Shown piece after piece: positions 33,917-42,967 of a DNA stretch of 64,000 bases. Below the pieces are notes generated by a model, which saw nothing but the letters and a program-made list of their open reading frames with translations, was not told the DNA's origin and did no database searches. How positions within the stretch are numbered: position 1 is the first letter of the stretch; each line of letters begins with the position of its first letter. This DNA comes from Nitrososphaerales archaeon (GTDB taxonomy: Archaea > Thermoproteota > Nitrososphaeria > Nitrososphaerales > CADDZS01). The stretch is from the NCBI GenBank assembly GCA_030041355.1, contig JASHNZ010000067.1:1-64000 (forward strand), written 5' to 3'. Made by a program: the position numbers and the translations under genes.

Positions 33917-34336
33917 ATGAGCAACGAAGGCAAAGACGAAGAGCGCTCGGAAGATGCGTCGCTCAAGATGCTCAACGCAAAGCGAATGCTGGAGCTTCGG
34001 AGACGGGCTAGCTTGGCATCAGCGCGGGAAGACGAAAAGCGGGAGAAAAAGCCCAGAGTGTCAAGCGACCGGGAAATTTTACAAAGATCGCTTATTGACA
34101 GAGGCGACGAAGTTCTTGCTTCGGCCGAAGCCACCTACCCTAGCGAAATGAGAATCCTGATTCCGAAGCTTGCTGATCTCATTAGACAAGGCAAAGTGAG
34201 TACCATATCAGGTGGCGAATTACTCCAGTTCCTCAGAGCTATCGGATTGCGCGTCAGTGTAGCTACTTCGATTTCCGTGGAAGAGCACGGAAAATTTGTT
34301 AGCCTTGCAGATAAGCTGCGACAGAATAAAGACTAG
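33917..34336 (+). CDS. PDCD5/TFAR19-family DNA-binding protein
   Basis: The archaeal homologue of eukaryotic PDCD5 (139 aa). The N-terminal third is a charged helix (MLELRRRASLASAREDEKRE) and the folded part carries SDREILQRSLIDRGDEVLAS, a LADLIRQGKV-type motif and SGGELLQFLRAIGLRVSV, ending HGKFVSLADKL. The ATG at 33917 is chosen; the frame runs ten codons further upstream. The biochemical role is not settled. Its stop overlaps the convergent kinase by 4 bp. Confidence 0.82.
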   Translation: MSNEGKDEERSEDASLKMLNAKRMLELRRRASLASAREDEKREKKPRVSSDREILQRSLIDRGDEVLASAEATYPSEMRILIPKLADLIRQGKVSTISGGELLQFLRAIGLRVSVATSISVEEHGKFVSLADKLRQNKD

Positions 34337-35271
34337 TATTGGCGTACTTCAATCTCAGAGCTAGCCCTTTCGATTCTTTGTCTGCTTAAGAAGGCTTTTT
34401 CGATTCCTTTTGTTTCCAAGGATAACGTCGCCGCACATATGGCTGTAGACAACGCGGTTTGAATATTCTCTGATTGTGAAAAGGTAGCCGCAAAAACAGC
34501 AAGAAAGATATCTCCAGCTCCTGTGGTATCCGCAATATTGACCTCGAGAGGTTTCGAGCGCCACCTAAGTTTCTGTCCCTCGAAAATCTCGGCATTTCCT
34601 GGCCCAGAGGTTATGATTAAGTATTGGGTAAATTTTGCTACTTGCCTGATCGAAGCTTCCCAGTCTTTGAGTCCTGTCCAAGCAATAAGCTCGTTTCGAT
34701 CCGCCTTGAGAAAATCTACCCCTGAGAGCGAGGATATGTCCAGTCCGAAACGCATCTCGACTTCCCCATTCTTAGAGAATTTGCGGACAAAGCCCTGAGA
34801 GTCTACGAAAACAAGATCGAATTCTTTGGATATTCTATCCAACAGAGACAAGGAAATCTCGCCCGCTACGCTGTTCACTATCAGAGCTTTGGGTCGTAAG
34901 ATTGCCTGAACAGAGTTCAGGCGAAAATCCATACTTGACAGATCTCTGCACTTCGAGACGAGCCATAATCGGCGCGGATTAATCGACCTATCAATTCGAA
35001 AGCGGGTTGTCTTCTCATTTCTTGATATGAAATGACTAATGTCCAACCCTGCTTTTTCTTGAAGTAACTGGCAATATTCAACAGGAAAATCCTCCCCAAC
35101 TTTAGAAATCACTTCCGGTTTGAAACCGAGGCTTGTAAGAGCCAATGAGGAATAAGACGCAGGCCCTCCAAGAGATCTTCTGGGAGAAATTTGTCCCCGA
35201 AAATCTATTACTTCGTCAACCGCTATATGTCCAGCAATTAGGACATCCGAGACTGGTCTCCAAGACTCCAA
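34333..35271 (-). CDS. PfkB-family sugar kinase
   Basis: A ribokinase-family kinase of 312 aa. It has the N-terminal SLGGPASYSSLALTSLG, a lid region, and the catalytic DTTGAGDIFLAVFAA near the C-terminus. The arrangement resembles archaeal PfkB proteins that phosphorylate sugars, inositol or nucleosides. It stands on the same strand as the inositol-1-phosphate synthase and eS26 genes, so an inositol-related substrate is possible but unproven. Confidence 0.87.
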   Translation of the reverse strand: MESWRPVSDVLIAGHIAVDEVIDFRGQISPRRSLGGPASYSSLALTSLGFKPEVISKVGEDFPVEYCQLLQEKAGLDISHFISRNEKTTRFRIDRSINPRRLWLVSKCRDLSSMDFRLNSVQAILRPKALIVNSVAGEISLSLLDRISKEFDLVFVDSQGFVRKFSKNGEVEMRFGLDISSLSGVDFLKADRNELIAWTGLKDWEASIRQVAKFTQYLIITSGPGNAEIFEGQKLRWRSKPLEVNIADTTGAGDIFLAVFAATFSQSENIQTALSTAICAATLSLETKGIEKAFLSRQRIERASSEIEVRQY

Positions 35272-35325
35272 TAGATTCCCTCCGTCGAGAGAACGAGTTA
35301 TTTTGAAGAAATGGGCTGAATTGAG

Positions 35326-35529
35326 CTAGCCAAATCTTGCCCGGTCAAGATCCCTGTCTTTCTTAGTCGTTTTTTTCCAGACTTTATAGTGTTCGTGACA
35401 TAGAAATACTCTATGCTCGCCTGTTACGCTCAGTCCGCTATTTCCCATTTGATTTCTGCTGATAGATCGTTCGGCTTGATTAGTACAGCCCGAAACCGAA
35501 CACTTAGCACCCTTTCCCACTTTTCCCAA
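35326..35529 (-). CDS. Small zinc-binding protein (67 aa)
   Basis: A short basic protein with CSVSGCTNQAERSIS and later FLCHEHYKVWKK, that is, Cx4C followed by a CxxH knuckle about 35 residues on. This looks like a treble-clef or zinc-finger fold. I do not recognise the family. The start is TTG at 35529. It lies 54 bp upstream of the kinase on the same strand. Confidence 0.65.
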   Translation of the reverse strand: MGKVGKGAKCSVSGCTNQAERSISRNQMGNSGLSVTGEHRVFLCHEHYKVWKKTTKKDRDLDRARFG

Positions 35530-35656
35530 AGGTTGTTCTAATCAAGAGATAGCGTTGCAAACTTTAAGCTTTCGTAGCTGATCCAAACGGATCATGCAAC
35601 CTATAAAGAACTGAAATTAAACTCGAATTCTTGAAACCACAACCGAAGGAAAGCTA

Positions 35657-36253
35657 ATGGTGCTCAATCAAATCAGAGCGCGTATCCGACCTTTCATGGA
35701 TTCTGTCGGACGGGCTCTGGATAGCGCTGGCATAACTCCAAACACTCTAACAGCGTTAGGCTTTTTGCTCGCTTTGGTAGCTGGATTTCTCTTCGCTTTT
35801 GACCCCCATCGTCAATATCTTGCAGCCTTCGCAATAATAGCGTCAGGAGTCCTCGATATACTTGACGGCGCAGTGGCGAGAACAAGCGGTAAAGTCACAG
35901 CACTTGGTTCTTTTAATGACTCGACTCTGGATAGAATTTCGGAGATCTGGATTTTTGCAGGTATTGCCTTTGGGCGCTATGGGATCAGTCCAGGAATTGT
36001 ACTGCTTGCTCTCGCATTCTCATTACTTGTGAGCTACGTACGGGCGAAAGGTGAGTCCCTAGGCTTCGCAGTGGCAGGAATCGGAATCGGTGAGCGAGCC
36101 GAAAGACTAATTGTACTAATCCTATTTGCGCTCGCAGGTTATGTATGGATCGGAGTTTACATTGTTCTTGTGCTCGCCGTAGCGACTTTCATTCAGAGAT
36201 ACGCTTACCTTGCCACATCGATTCGCAAGAAAAACAAGTTGAAGGAGCCCTAG
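35657..36253 (+). CDS. CDP-alcohol phosphatidyltransferase (archaetidylinositol phosphate synthase-like)
   Basis: An integral membrane enzyme of 198 aa that joins a CDP-activated lipid to an alcohol. The full catalytic motif is present: Asp67, Asp70-Gly71, Ala74-Arg75, Gly84, Asp88 and Asp92 (D-x2-DG-x2-AR-x8-G-x3-D-x3-D). About six hydrophobic segments surround it. The inositol-1-phosphate synthase gene 370 bp away supports an archaetidylinositol phosphate product. A TATA-like TATAAAG lies about 50 nt before the ATG and GAAGGAAAG may be a ribosome binding site. Confidence 0.85.
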   Translation: MVLNQIRARIRPFMDSVGRALDSAGITPNTLTALGFLLALVAGFLFAFDPHRQYLAAFAIIASGVLDILDGAVARTSGKVTALGSFNDSTLDRISEIWIFAGIAFGRYGISPGIVLLALAFSLLVSYVRAKGESLGFAVAGIGIGERAERLIVLILFALAGYVWIGVYIVLVLAVATFIQRYAYLATSIRKKNKLKEP

Positions 36254-36276
36254 ATTTAGCTCCTTTTAGGCATCGC

Positions 36277-36555
36277 CTAGTACGTTAAGCGTCTTTCGTC
36301 TTTAGCCCGGACCTTGACCATTCCGTAATGGACAGCGCATGAGACACAATAGTATCTAATAGTCTTTGGGGCAGCTATATATGCACCTGCTGCCCTAAGC
36401 TCTCGCGCCAACATAGGCTCGACGAGATTGACGCGAGTGGTCATTTTCTTAGCCTTATCGCGCGGGATCTCTCTACCGCAATTGCTGCATTGAACAGTAT
36501 CAGAACTTCCCTTGCCGCCTTTCGATCTTCCGCGGCTTTTTCGTTTCTTTGTCAT
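36277..36555 (-). CDS. rps26e: Small subunit ribosomal protein eS26
   Basis: eS26 (92 aa) of the 30S subunit near the mRNA exit. The zinc-binding VQCSNCGREIPRDKAKK, the central EPMLARELRAAGAY and YYCVSCAVHYGMVKVRAKDE are diagnostic. eS26 is known from eukaryotes and TACK archaea and is missing in euryarchaea, so this is the best single lineage marker in the window. A Lys/Arg/Gly-rich N-terminus precedes the fold. Confidence 0.93.
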   Translation of the reverse strand: MTKKRKSRGRSKGGKGSSDTVQCSNCGREIPRDKAKKMTTRVNLVEPMLARELRAAGAYIAAPKTIRYYCVSCAVHYGMVKVRAKDERRLTY

Positions 36556-36620
36556 TGCACATTATTTGTCAAATTCCTTGGCTTTAAACTTTGGAGCTAG
36601 AGTCCTCGATCTAGTATTGA

Positions 36621-37736
36621 TCAGCCGTAAACGCCGAAAAACTCTTCGCGGGCCTTTCGCAAAAGAGCGGGGTTCGTAAGCTTCTTGAACCCATAATCGC
36701 AAATCTCTTTCGGCGAACCGTATCTTCGACTTTCTTTCGCCTTGGAGACCGCTCTGATTACATCGATCAAGACATTTCCAGCATTTGCTGCGTCATTAGT
36801 TCGGAGATAAACGTCGATTTTGACTTCAGAGTCAAAAAGAGACTTTGCCTGAATCCAAAAGTAACTGGTTCTATTGTTACCCAAGTAGTCGACATAGTCG
36901 GTCGTACCCGCGACTGTCTCGAACTTGTAAGGGATCTCTTCCGATATCGATTCCGTTTTTATCTCCCTTTTCTCAAACTTGACCCGTTCATTAATTGTGT
37001 TCAGCGTTTCATTTCCCCCGCCGACATCAAGTTGGTAGCTTTTTTCGATCCGAAGACCACGACTGTCCATGAAATCCAGAATACCCTTATGAAAAGCCGT
37101 CCCCCCAAACTGACTAAGCAAATCGTCGCCTACTAGGACGAGTTTGGCTGTCGCGAATTTTGCTTTCAGAGAATTGTCGTTTGCGATTGCTTCTGGGGTC
37201 GTGTTGACGAAACTGCAATTCGCTTTCAGAGCTGCCTGTGCATAATCAAGACTTGTATCAGCCATTCCCGAAGGAATCAGGTTAAGGACAACATCGGCTT
37301 TGGCTGCTTTTAGGAGTTCCAAAAAGTTCTCAGCGCCAACCGACAGATTGTCAAGGTGTCTTGGAATCTGGTAATTCACCATACCTGGCTGCACAGTAAT
37401 CCCAGTCCTCTCAACAGAGGAAAACTTTGGGGTTACGTTGGGCTCTGAGAAGATTGCTTCCGAAAGATCCTTTCCGACTTTCCGATTATCGATGTCAAAC
37501 GCCGCCACTATCTTGATATTATCTCTCTTGTAGCCTCCGATTACATCATGCCAGATACCATTCAATACTTTGGCGTATACTGCTTGTACGAAACCGCTGG
37601 CAACGTTTCCGACTCCTATTAGAGCAACTCTGATTTCGCGACTTGATCTTCTCCCCGAGCGGTCTGTCCTTCGCGAGCTTTTTCGAGAGGCTAATCTCTT
37701 TGCTCTCGACTCGCGTTCCTTCCTTTTTTTAGCCAT
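36621..37736 (-). CDS. ino1: Myo-inositol-1-phosphate synthase
   Basis: Converts glucose 6-phosphate to inositol 1-phosphate with NAD+, feeding inositol phospholipids. The 371 aa protein has a basic N-terminal tail, then the Rossmann motif VALIGVGNVASGFVQAVYA, DVVLNLIPSG, VNTTPEAIAND, and the conserved GDDLLSQFGGTAFHKG and VGGGNETLN segments of the active site. It lies 65 bp downstream of eS26 in the reverse direction of reading (upstream gene on the same strand) and near the phosphatidyltransferase. Confidence 0.93.
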   Translation of the reverse strand: MAKKRKERESRAKRLASRKSSRRTDRSGRRSSREIRVALIGVGNVASGFVQAVYAKVLNGIWHDVIGGYKRDNIKIVAAFDIDNRKVGKDLSEAIFSEPNVTPKFSSVERTGITVQPGMVNYQIPRHLDNLSVGAENFLELLKAAKADVVLNLIPSGMADTSLDYAQAALKANCSFVNTTPEAIANDNSLKAKFATAKLVLVGDDLLSQFGGTAFHKGILDFMDSRGLRIEKSYQLDVGGGNETLNTINERVKFEKREIKTESISEEIPYKFETVAGTTDYVDYLGNNRTSYFWIQAKSLFDSEVKIDVYLRTNDAANAGNVLIDVIRAVSKAKESRRYGSPKEICDYGFKKLTNPALLRKAREEFFGVYG

Positions 37737-37799
37737 AATGATCAGATTAGCTTTCTGGAAGCTCCCGCGGACAAACCGAGTTGCCGAGCTTTTGCTGCT

Positions 37800-38003
37800 C
37801 TACTCGAAGCGAACTATCAGAATAACCGCACCAACAAAAATCAACAGTCCACCCATAAAGTAGAATATGGGAACCAGTTGAGGAATCAGGGCTGCTTCGA
37901 ATGCGAAATAGAAGAAAAGCCCACCGATCAGAACGGATATCAAACCCAGTACCCGCAGCATTGCATCAATGCGAAGCTGGGTTTTCTGAACAGTTTGCGA
38001 CAA
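37800..38003 (-). CDS. Small two-helix membrane protein (67 aa)
   Basis: A short hydrophobic protein: a ~15-residue polar start, then two hydrophobic segments (about 16-35 and 44-64) joined by a short loop with Pro, ending in a basic residue. No family recognised. The start is TTG at 38003. It lies 63 bp before ino1 on the same strand. Confidence 0.6.
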   Translation of the reverse strand: MSQTVQKTQLRIDAMLRVLGLISVLIGGLFFYFAFEAALIPQLVPIFYFMGGLLIFVGAVILIVRFE

Positions 38004-38090
38004 TTCCTGTTGGTTTGGGGATCTAAGGTATAAACACTTTTTGAACAGAGCACAACTGGCTAGCGAATTGCACTCAGCCGGGATTTCAAA

Positions 38091-39200
38091 TTAAAGAGAC
38101 TTGGCTTCCTGCATTTTATCTTTAAGGTAATTGTCAACGATAAAGGTTAGTCCGTACTTCGAAAACGCTTCAAGCTCGCTCTTTCTTTTGATTTTGAGGA
38201 ATATGTCCAGTTCTCTCTGCCACACACCGCCAGTATAACGCGGATCTTTCTTTAGTTCTTGAGCTCTCTTGATGTCGGCTTCAGTCATTGGATCAGTCGG
38301 GAGCTTGTATTTTACGAGGTCGGATGCCCAAACGCCCACCCATTTTGCCGTGGGAACAGTGAGATCTCGAAGATGAGCCGCGTTCGCTGAGCCGCTTATT
38401 ATCACCATGGCGATGTGCTCACCGTAAACGTCTCCATCGCTCATGATGTATACTGGTAGGTTCAGCTCCTTGTTCAGCCTCCTCAACATGTATCGTGTAG
38501 AGCGCGGAGCTTGACCCGCAGTATCGATGAGGATAGCTTTGTACTTCTTGTGAACTTTCTCTTCAACAAATCTTGTAAAGATGCCCCCCTTTTCAACGGC
38601 GATGATCATTTCCGCAGAAGTATCTACAAACTCCGCTGTGCTGAGTGACGGGCCGATCAGATATCCGTCAGGATGAGACGAAAGGTTGAGCCTGTTTCCT
38701 TCGTATCCAGGCACAGTGTACTCAATCGTCAGATCGCCGAAAATCGCACTGCGCTCTTCTGGATAGATTTTGAGCTGTTCTCTAGCTCTCGAAAGAACGG
38801 CTTCGAGATCTGTTATTATTTCGTCTGATTCTGCTTGGTCTACGAATTCCATGTTGTATGCTTGCGAAGAATAGTAGACGTCTCGTAGTGTACTGGTCTT
38901 GCCGTCATGCACTAATTTGTCTGCAAAAAAAGCGAGCCATAGTAGTTGAGTAAATGGTCGAATGTGTTTTATGTTTCCTGATGATCTCTTAACATTCGTC
39001 TTGCCAAGGACGTACTGCTTTAATTTTGAATCATAGACAATATTGCTCACCGATCTGCTGGGAAAAGCGAATTGCGGAAATTGTCCTAGGTTGAGGTCGT
39101 TGTAGGCTTTCTCGCCGAGGCTCTTTAGCTGAGCAAGAAGTTCTGCGCGACGTTCTGTTGCAATTCTCTTTGCATCCTTTTTGGATGGTTTAGAAGGCAT
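38091..39200 (-). CDS. top6A: DNA topoisomerase VI subunit A
   Basis: The DNA-cleaving, Spo11-like subunit of type IIB topoisomerase. The ATG at 39200 is preceded by a perfect GGAGGAGG ribosome binding site. The winged-helix part holds the catalytic tyrosine in TLRDVYYSSQ (Tyr109/110 by this start), and the Toprim domain has the metal-binding Glu of VEKGGIF and SDGDVYGEH. It overlaps the top6B stop by 11 bp, so the two are translationally coupled. Confidence 0.96.
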   Translation of the reverse strand: MPSKPSKKDAKRIATERRAELLAQLKSLGEKAYNDLNLGQFPQFAFPSRSVSNIVYDSKLKQYVLGKTNVKRSSGNIKHIRPFTQLLWLAFFADKLVHDGKTSTLRDVYYSSQAYNMEFVDQAESDEIITDLEAVLSRAREQLKIYPEERSAIFGDLTIEYTVPGYEGNRLNLSSHPDGYLIGPSLSTAEFVDTSAEMIIAVEKGGIFTRFVEEKVHKKYKAILIDTAGQAPRSTRYMLRRLNKELNLPVYIMSDGDVYGEHIAMVIISGSANAAHLRDLTVPTAKWVGVWASDLVKYKLPTDPMTEADIKRAQELKKDPRYTGGVWQRELDIFLKIKRKSELEAFSKYGLTFIVDNYLKDKMQEAKSL

Positions 39201-40899
39201 CTCTTTCCTCCTCCGCTTCTGGTTCGTCCCCAGGCGCTTCTTCATTCAGTGAAAAACGTTCAGAGTCCTTTTCCGTTTCAAGGGTTTTGTTTTCTCTGTC
39301 GATTGAAGCATCCAAAGAAAGCTGCGTGTCTTTTGGTGCCTCAGCTGAGACTTCGGCCGCTCGCTCTTCCTCTTCCTGCACCTGATTCTTCAGCAGAATT
39401 TTGTAGTCGGGATACTTCTTTTGGCCCGCAAGCTCTGTTGCAAATCTAGCGATAAGGGGCAGATATTTCCCATAAATGTTCAATTTCTTCTTCTGGAACT
39501 CCATAGAGCCCTTGCGGGCAAGAAAAGTCGAAAGCTTTCTCAGAATGTCTCTGGTAGCATTCTTGAGCTCACGTTCCAGTTCTGGGCGATCTGCAAGGTA
39601 CTCCTTTCCCACAGTCTTGTAAGGAACCTTGGTTGAACAAACATGAGTAATTATCGCGATAGGCGCATCCTGAGGGATTCTGTATCTTTTCCAATCGATT
39701 TCATCGTTGATTACTTTGAACGCCACATCATTTGCTTCATCGTATAATAGCGGAATTCTATTTGCGAACCGCAGCAGTCGAACGCCCTGTGGGATTTGCT
39801 TTCCACCGTAAGCGATTCCGACTTCGACAATGAAAGGAAAGCCGGAGTATGCAGAAGGCGGCCTGACGGACATTGCAACAAATTCTGGCTGGAGCTCTTT
39901 CATAATTCCTGCGTTCATTATTTCTTCACCCAGTGGTGAAAGGCATGAAGCGTCAGGCGGTAGAAATTCTTCGAACTGATGCAAAGCGTTTACAAATTTG
40001 ACGACATCTTCGTTCGATAGTGATTTTGGTTTTGCACTCTTCTCAAAGCCTGCGAAGGAGAGAAACTTTTCCGCGGTCTTGTCGCCAACTCTGTGGAAGT
40101 TTGCAGTCATGAATTTTGCGAGACTTTGATCTTGTGATAGTTTGATTAAACGACGCAGCGCTTCCACGTCAATTCCATATGGATGAGGTTTTGTCTCAGT
40201 AGGTGGTGGCGGAGTTGCCTCGGTTGCTCTCTCGTATTTTGTAACTTTGCCATCCGGATCGATCAAGGATATGTCTGCATATGGCGTAACCACCGCCGTT
40301 TGTTTGAAATAATCTTGAATCTTTTGAGCAGCACGCAGATAATCTCCCATGAGAGTTAGTCTGACAGATGTACCGGTTTTCCCGTCTGATTCCTTGGTCT
40401 CGTGTCTAAGAATGACAGGCTTGTTTTCCTGTATGTCAATCAGCATATCGAGCGTATGAATTATCTTACCGTCAAAACAGGAGGAAATCGTCACTGCTTT
40501 GTTTGTGGTGATCTGAGCGTAAAGTATAGCCATGGTTCCTCCCATTCCGAACATCCCTCGTGATTGCTTTAGCTTGTACTTGGACCCGTAAAAGACACGG
40601 CCGAATGCGTTTGGAAGGTGTTTTGCCTCGATCCCCGGCCCGTTGTCTGAGATCGTAAGTATGAATTGAAGTTGGTCTCCTGCCTTGCTCGCCTCAGGTC
40701 CAGCTTCGATTTTGCACTCCACTTCAGGAAGAATTGACGCTTGCTCGCACGCATCTAGACTGTTTTCAACAAGTTCCCTAACCGAAGTGTACAATGCACG
40801 CGATGGATTGCTGAATCCAGCCAGATCGCGGTTTCTGTAGAAAAACTCTGATGGAGAAATTTCCGAATAAGTTACTTTTTGCGATGCACTAGCTACCAC
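39190..40899 (-). CDS. top6B: DNA topoisomerase VI subunit B
   Basis: The GHKL ATPase subunit (569 aa). Domains in order: the GHKL fold with ELVENSLDACE (Mg2+/ATP Asn), the DNGPGI motif and RGMFGMGGTMA; a helix-2-turn-helix region; and the transducer domain ending before a Glu-rich tail of ~65 residues. The start is GTG at 40899. It directly precedes top6A. Confidence 0.96.
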   Translation of the reverse strand: MVASASQKVTYSEISPSEFFYRNRDLAGFSNPSRALYTSVRELVENSLDACEQASILPEVECKIEAGPEASKAGDQLQFILTISDNGPGIEAKHLPNAFGRVFYGSKYKLKQSRGMFGMGGTMAILYAQITTNKAVTISSCFDGKIIHTLDMLIDIQENKPVILRHETKESDGKTGTSVRLTLMGDYLRAAQKIQDYFKQTAVVTPYADISLIDPDGKVTKYERATEATPPPPTETKPHPYGIDVEALRRLIKLSQDQSLAKFMTANFHRVGDKTAEKFLSFAGFEKSAKPKSLSNEDVVKFVNALHQFEEFLPPDASCLSPLGEEIMNAGIMKELQPEFVAMSVRPPSAYSGFPFIVEVGIAYGGKQIPQGVRLLRFANRIPLLYDEANDVAFKVINDEIDWKRYRIPQDAPIAIITHVCSTKVPYKTVGKEYLADRPELERELKNATRDILRKLSTFLARKGSMEFQKKKLNIYGKYLPLIARFATELAGQKKYPDYKILLKNQVQEEEERAAEVSAEAPKDTQLSLDASIDRENKTLETEKDSERFSLNEEAPGDEPEAEEERDAF

Positions 40900-41022
40900 T
40901 TTATGGTACCCTCAGACTGATTTCTCTCTTAGTCTCTTGAAAATCCAACGAAAAGAGACTTGAGACCCAGTCTTGAACCATATCAGTAATAAACTGTTCT
41001 CTTCAAGAACTCGATCAGAAAA

Positions 41023-41628
41023 CTAATACTCTCTTTCTTCTGGCGGCTTTTGGGATTCCCAAAGCTGGAGCCGTTCTAGTTTCTGTTTGGACCGGTACTT
41101 TTGGAGCATTTGATAAGCAGCTTTATGCGTCCCTCCGGATGCAAGCTTTACAATCGCCTCCTCCGCAACTTTTGTTTTGTCTGACTCTCCAATAATCGAA
41201 ACGGTATGGCCGTATACAGAAATTGCTGTTTCAGAAAGTTGCTCGATAAGCTTTCTCGCTTTGCCATCTGATCCGATTAGGCGTGCTTTAATTCTTGCTA
41301 GAGAATTCTCTGACTTACCCGAATACTCGCGAAGATCAATAGTTGATAGGCCTTTTCCTTGTTCGAATAAATTGAATGCCCGTTGAGGAGAGAAGCCTCT
41401 AGCTATGGCCGTAATTACATCTTGAGCTTTGAACGGATCACCCTCTTTGAGACTTGCGTTGTCGTAGGAGATTTGGACATCGCCAGTGGATCCGTCTATA
41501 CTCAAAGCTACGCTGCAGCGTTTTTCAATTTCGTTCTTGACAATTCCCTCTTTGCCAACCAGAGCTCCAACTCGCTCAAGAGGTATCTTTACGATTTGTG
41601 AAGATACAATTGGACTACGACTCGACAA
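41023..41628 (-). CDS. KH-domain RNA-binding protein (archaeal Dim2/Pno1-like)
   Basis: A 201 aa protein with two KH domains: IPLERVGALVGKEGIVKNEI and RIKARLIGSDGKARKLIEQL carry GxxG loops (GKEG, GSDG). It is the archaeal counterpart of the eukaryotic ribosome assembly factor Dim2/Pno1 and of Krr1. It overlaps the RIO1 stop by 14 bp, and topoisomerase VI follows, an order known in other archaea. The start is TTG at 41628. Confidence 0.9.
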   Translation of the reverse strand: MSSRSPIVSSQIVKIPLERVGALVGKEGIVKNEIEKRCSVALSIDGSTGDVQISYDNASLKEGDPFKAQDVITAIARGFSPQRAFNLFEQGKGLSTIDLREYSGKSENSLARIKARLIGSDGKARKLIEQLSETAISVYGHTVSIIGESDKTKVAEEAIVKLASGGTHKAAYQMLQKYRSKQKLERLQLWESQKPPEEREY

Positions 41629-42445
41629 TACTGGCTTCGCTTTCCTTGCTTCGTTCCTTAGTTATCTGAGAGAGCAACTTCTCTTCTGGGGTGGTGTCTA
41701 TGCCTCTTTTCTTGAAAAAATTACTTATGTTTTGAACATCTCTCGCAAGAAATTGCATCGTGAGGGGATGCTCGGTCGAAACTGCCGATCCGAAGTCAAA
41801 CAGAATTATTTCTTGATGAAGTTTGAAGATGTTGTACTCAGAGAGATCAGCATGCACCAGATGTGCTTTTTTGTACAGTTTCTTGATTGCCATTGAGACT
41901 GTAAGATAATCCTTCTTTGACACTTCGACATCAGCCAGTTTTGGAGAAGGCACTCCCTGTTCTCCAATGAATTCCATGATCAAAACGTTGCCCAAAAAAA
42001 CCCCAGGTTTAGGAACTCTAAGTCCTGCGTTGTAGGCCTGTTCCAGATTTGTGTATTCTTTTCGCGCCCAAAGTTCTGCAACGCTTCTACTGTCTTTGCT
42101 GAATCGATTGAATCTTGGATCTCCCAGGACATACTGTGCTCGTTTCTTAAAATCTGAAGAAGATGTGAGATAAATTTTGACCGCCACATCAGTCTTTTGG
42201 TCGGTCACGCCCCAGTAGACACGAGCTTCTTTGCCAGAACTTACTACGCCATTCAGGTAAGAAAAGGCTCCCCGGTTCCCTAGATCATAAAGCGTCATTA
42301 GAGTGCGTCTATCGAAAACTTCTTCGAATACACTTCTTTCTTCTTCGTTCTTGAGAATCACTCGGTCGCGCTTATCGATCCTTTCCGCTGTCCGATGAAA
42401 TTTCTCATACCCTTTTTCATCTTGCTCCCTAACGTATTTTACCAT
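41615..42445 (-). CDS. rio1: RIO1-family serine kinase/ATPase
   Basis: An atypical protein kinase that acts in small-subunit maturation. The SSGKEARVYWG P-loop equivalent, the VAVKIYLTS lysine, the catalytic loop HADLSEYNIF and the metal-binding LFDFGSAV are all present (276 aa). The ATG at 42445 has GGTG five nt upstream and is preferred over a start seven codons earlier. It is part of a DUF424-rio1-KH cluster. Confidence 0.94.
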   Translation of the reverse strand: MVKYVREQDEKGYEKFHRTAERIDKRDRVILKNEEERSVFEEVFDRRTLMTLYDLGNRGAFSYLNGVVSSGKEARVYWGVTDQKTDVAVKIYLTSSSDFKKRAQYVLGDPRFNRFSKDSRSVAELWARKEYTNLEQAYNAGLRVPKPGVFLGNVLIMEFIGEQGVPSPKLADVEVSKKDYLTVSMAIKKLYKKAHLVHADLSEYNIFKLHQEIILFDFGSAVSTEHPLTMQFLARDVQNISNFFKKRGIDTTPEEKLLSQITKERSKESEASIVES

Positions 42446-42484
42446 AGTTACACCTGCCAATAACAAGAGTGGAATACTGCGGAT

Positions 42485-42835
42485 TCAGAATTTGTAGATC
42501 ATCAGAAAGGATACATTGCCAACTTGCTTCACAGCTCGCATCGAAGCTAGATTCGCTCCAACAACTTTTGAGACGATCCGGGATCCTGCCAGATTAATTA
42601 TGCTTGACCTCTTGACCAAGTCGATAGCCTCCATCTCATTTACTTTGTCGCCACCAAAATACTCTTTTGAAATGGGCATTTCCAGTCCTCGACTCTTGAT
42701 GGTGGTCCCAAGAAGCTCCTCGTCGCAAATATTCACAAGGATCATCTTTTCGTACTTGATCGTTCGGGCGATAAATTGCCGTTCTTCCTCTTTCGTCAAG
42801 TTGGGTTCACTATTTCTTGCGACGTTTTCCTCCAT
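42485..42835 (-). CDS. DUF424 protein
   Basis: A small archaeal protein of the DUF424 family (116 aa by this start). The conserved part is ICDEELLGTTIKSRGLEMPI, EYFGGDKVNEMEAIDLVKRS, and INLAGSRIVSKVVGANLASM. The function is unknown, but gene neighbourhoods with translation factors and RIO1 suggest a ribosome-related role. The frame also allows ATG at 42847; a TATATA box (42854-42859) sits about 20 nt before the later ATG. Confidence 0.75.
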   Translation of the reverse strand: MEENVARNSEPNLTKEEERQFIARTIKYEKMILVNICDEELLGTTIKSRGLEMPISKEYFGGDKVNEMEAIDLVKRSSIINLAGSRIVSKVVGANLASMRAVKQVGNVSFLMIYKF

Positions 42836-42967
42836 TAATTCTTGCATGTGTTGTATATACTTTTTTGCTGTCCCACTCGACTCTTAATTCATTGGATTTT
42901 AAATAGGAAGACTCTACCAAGAGAAATTGATTTTGCAGACTTTTTCGCATATTGCCAGATCTAAAAT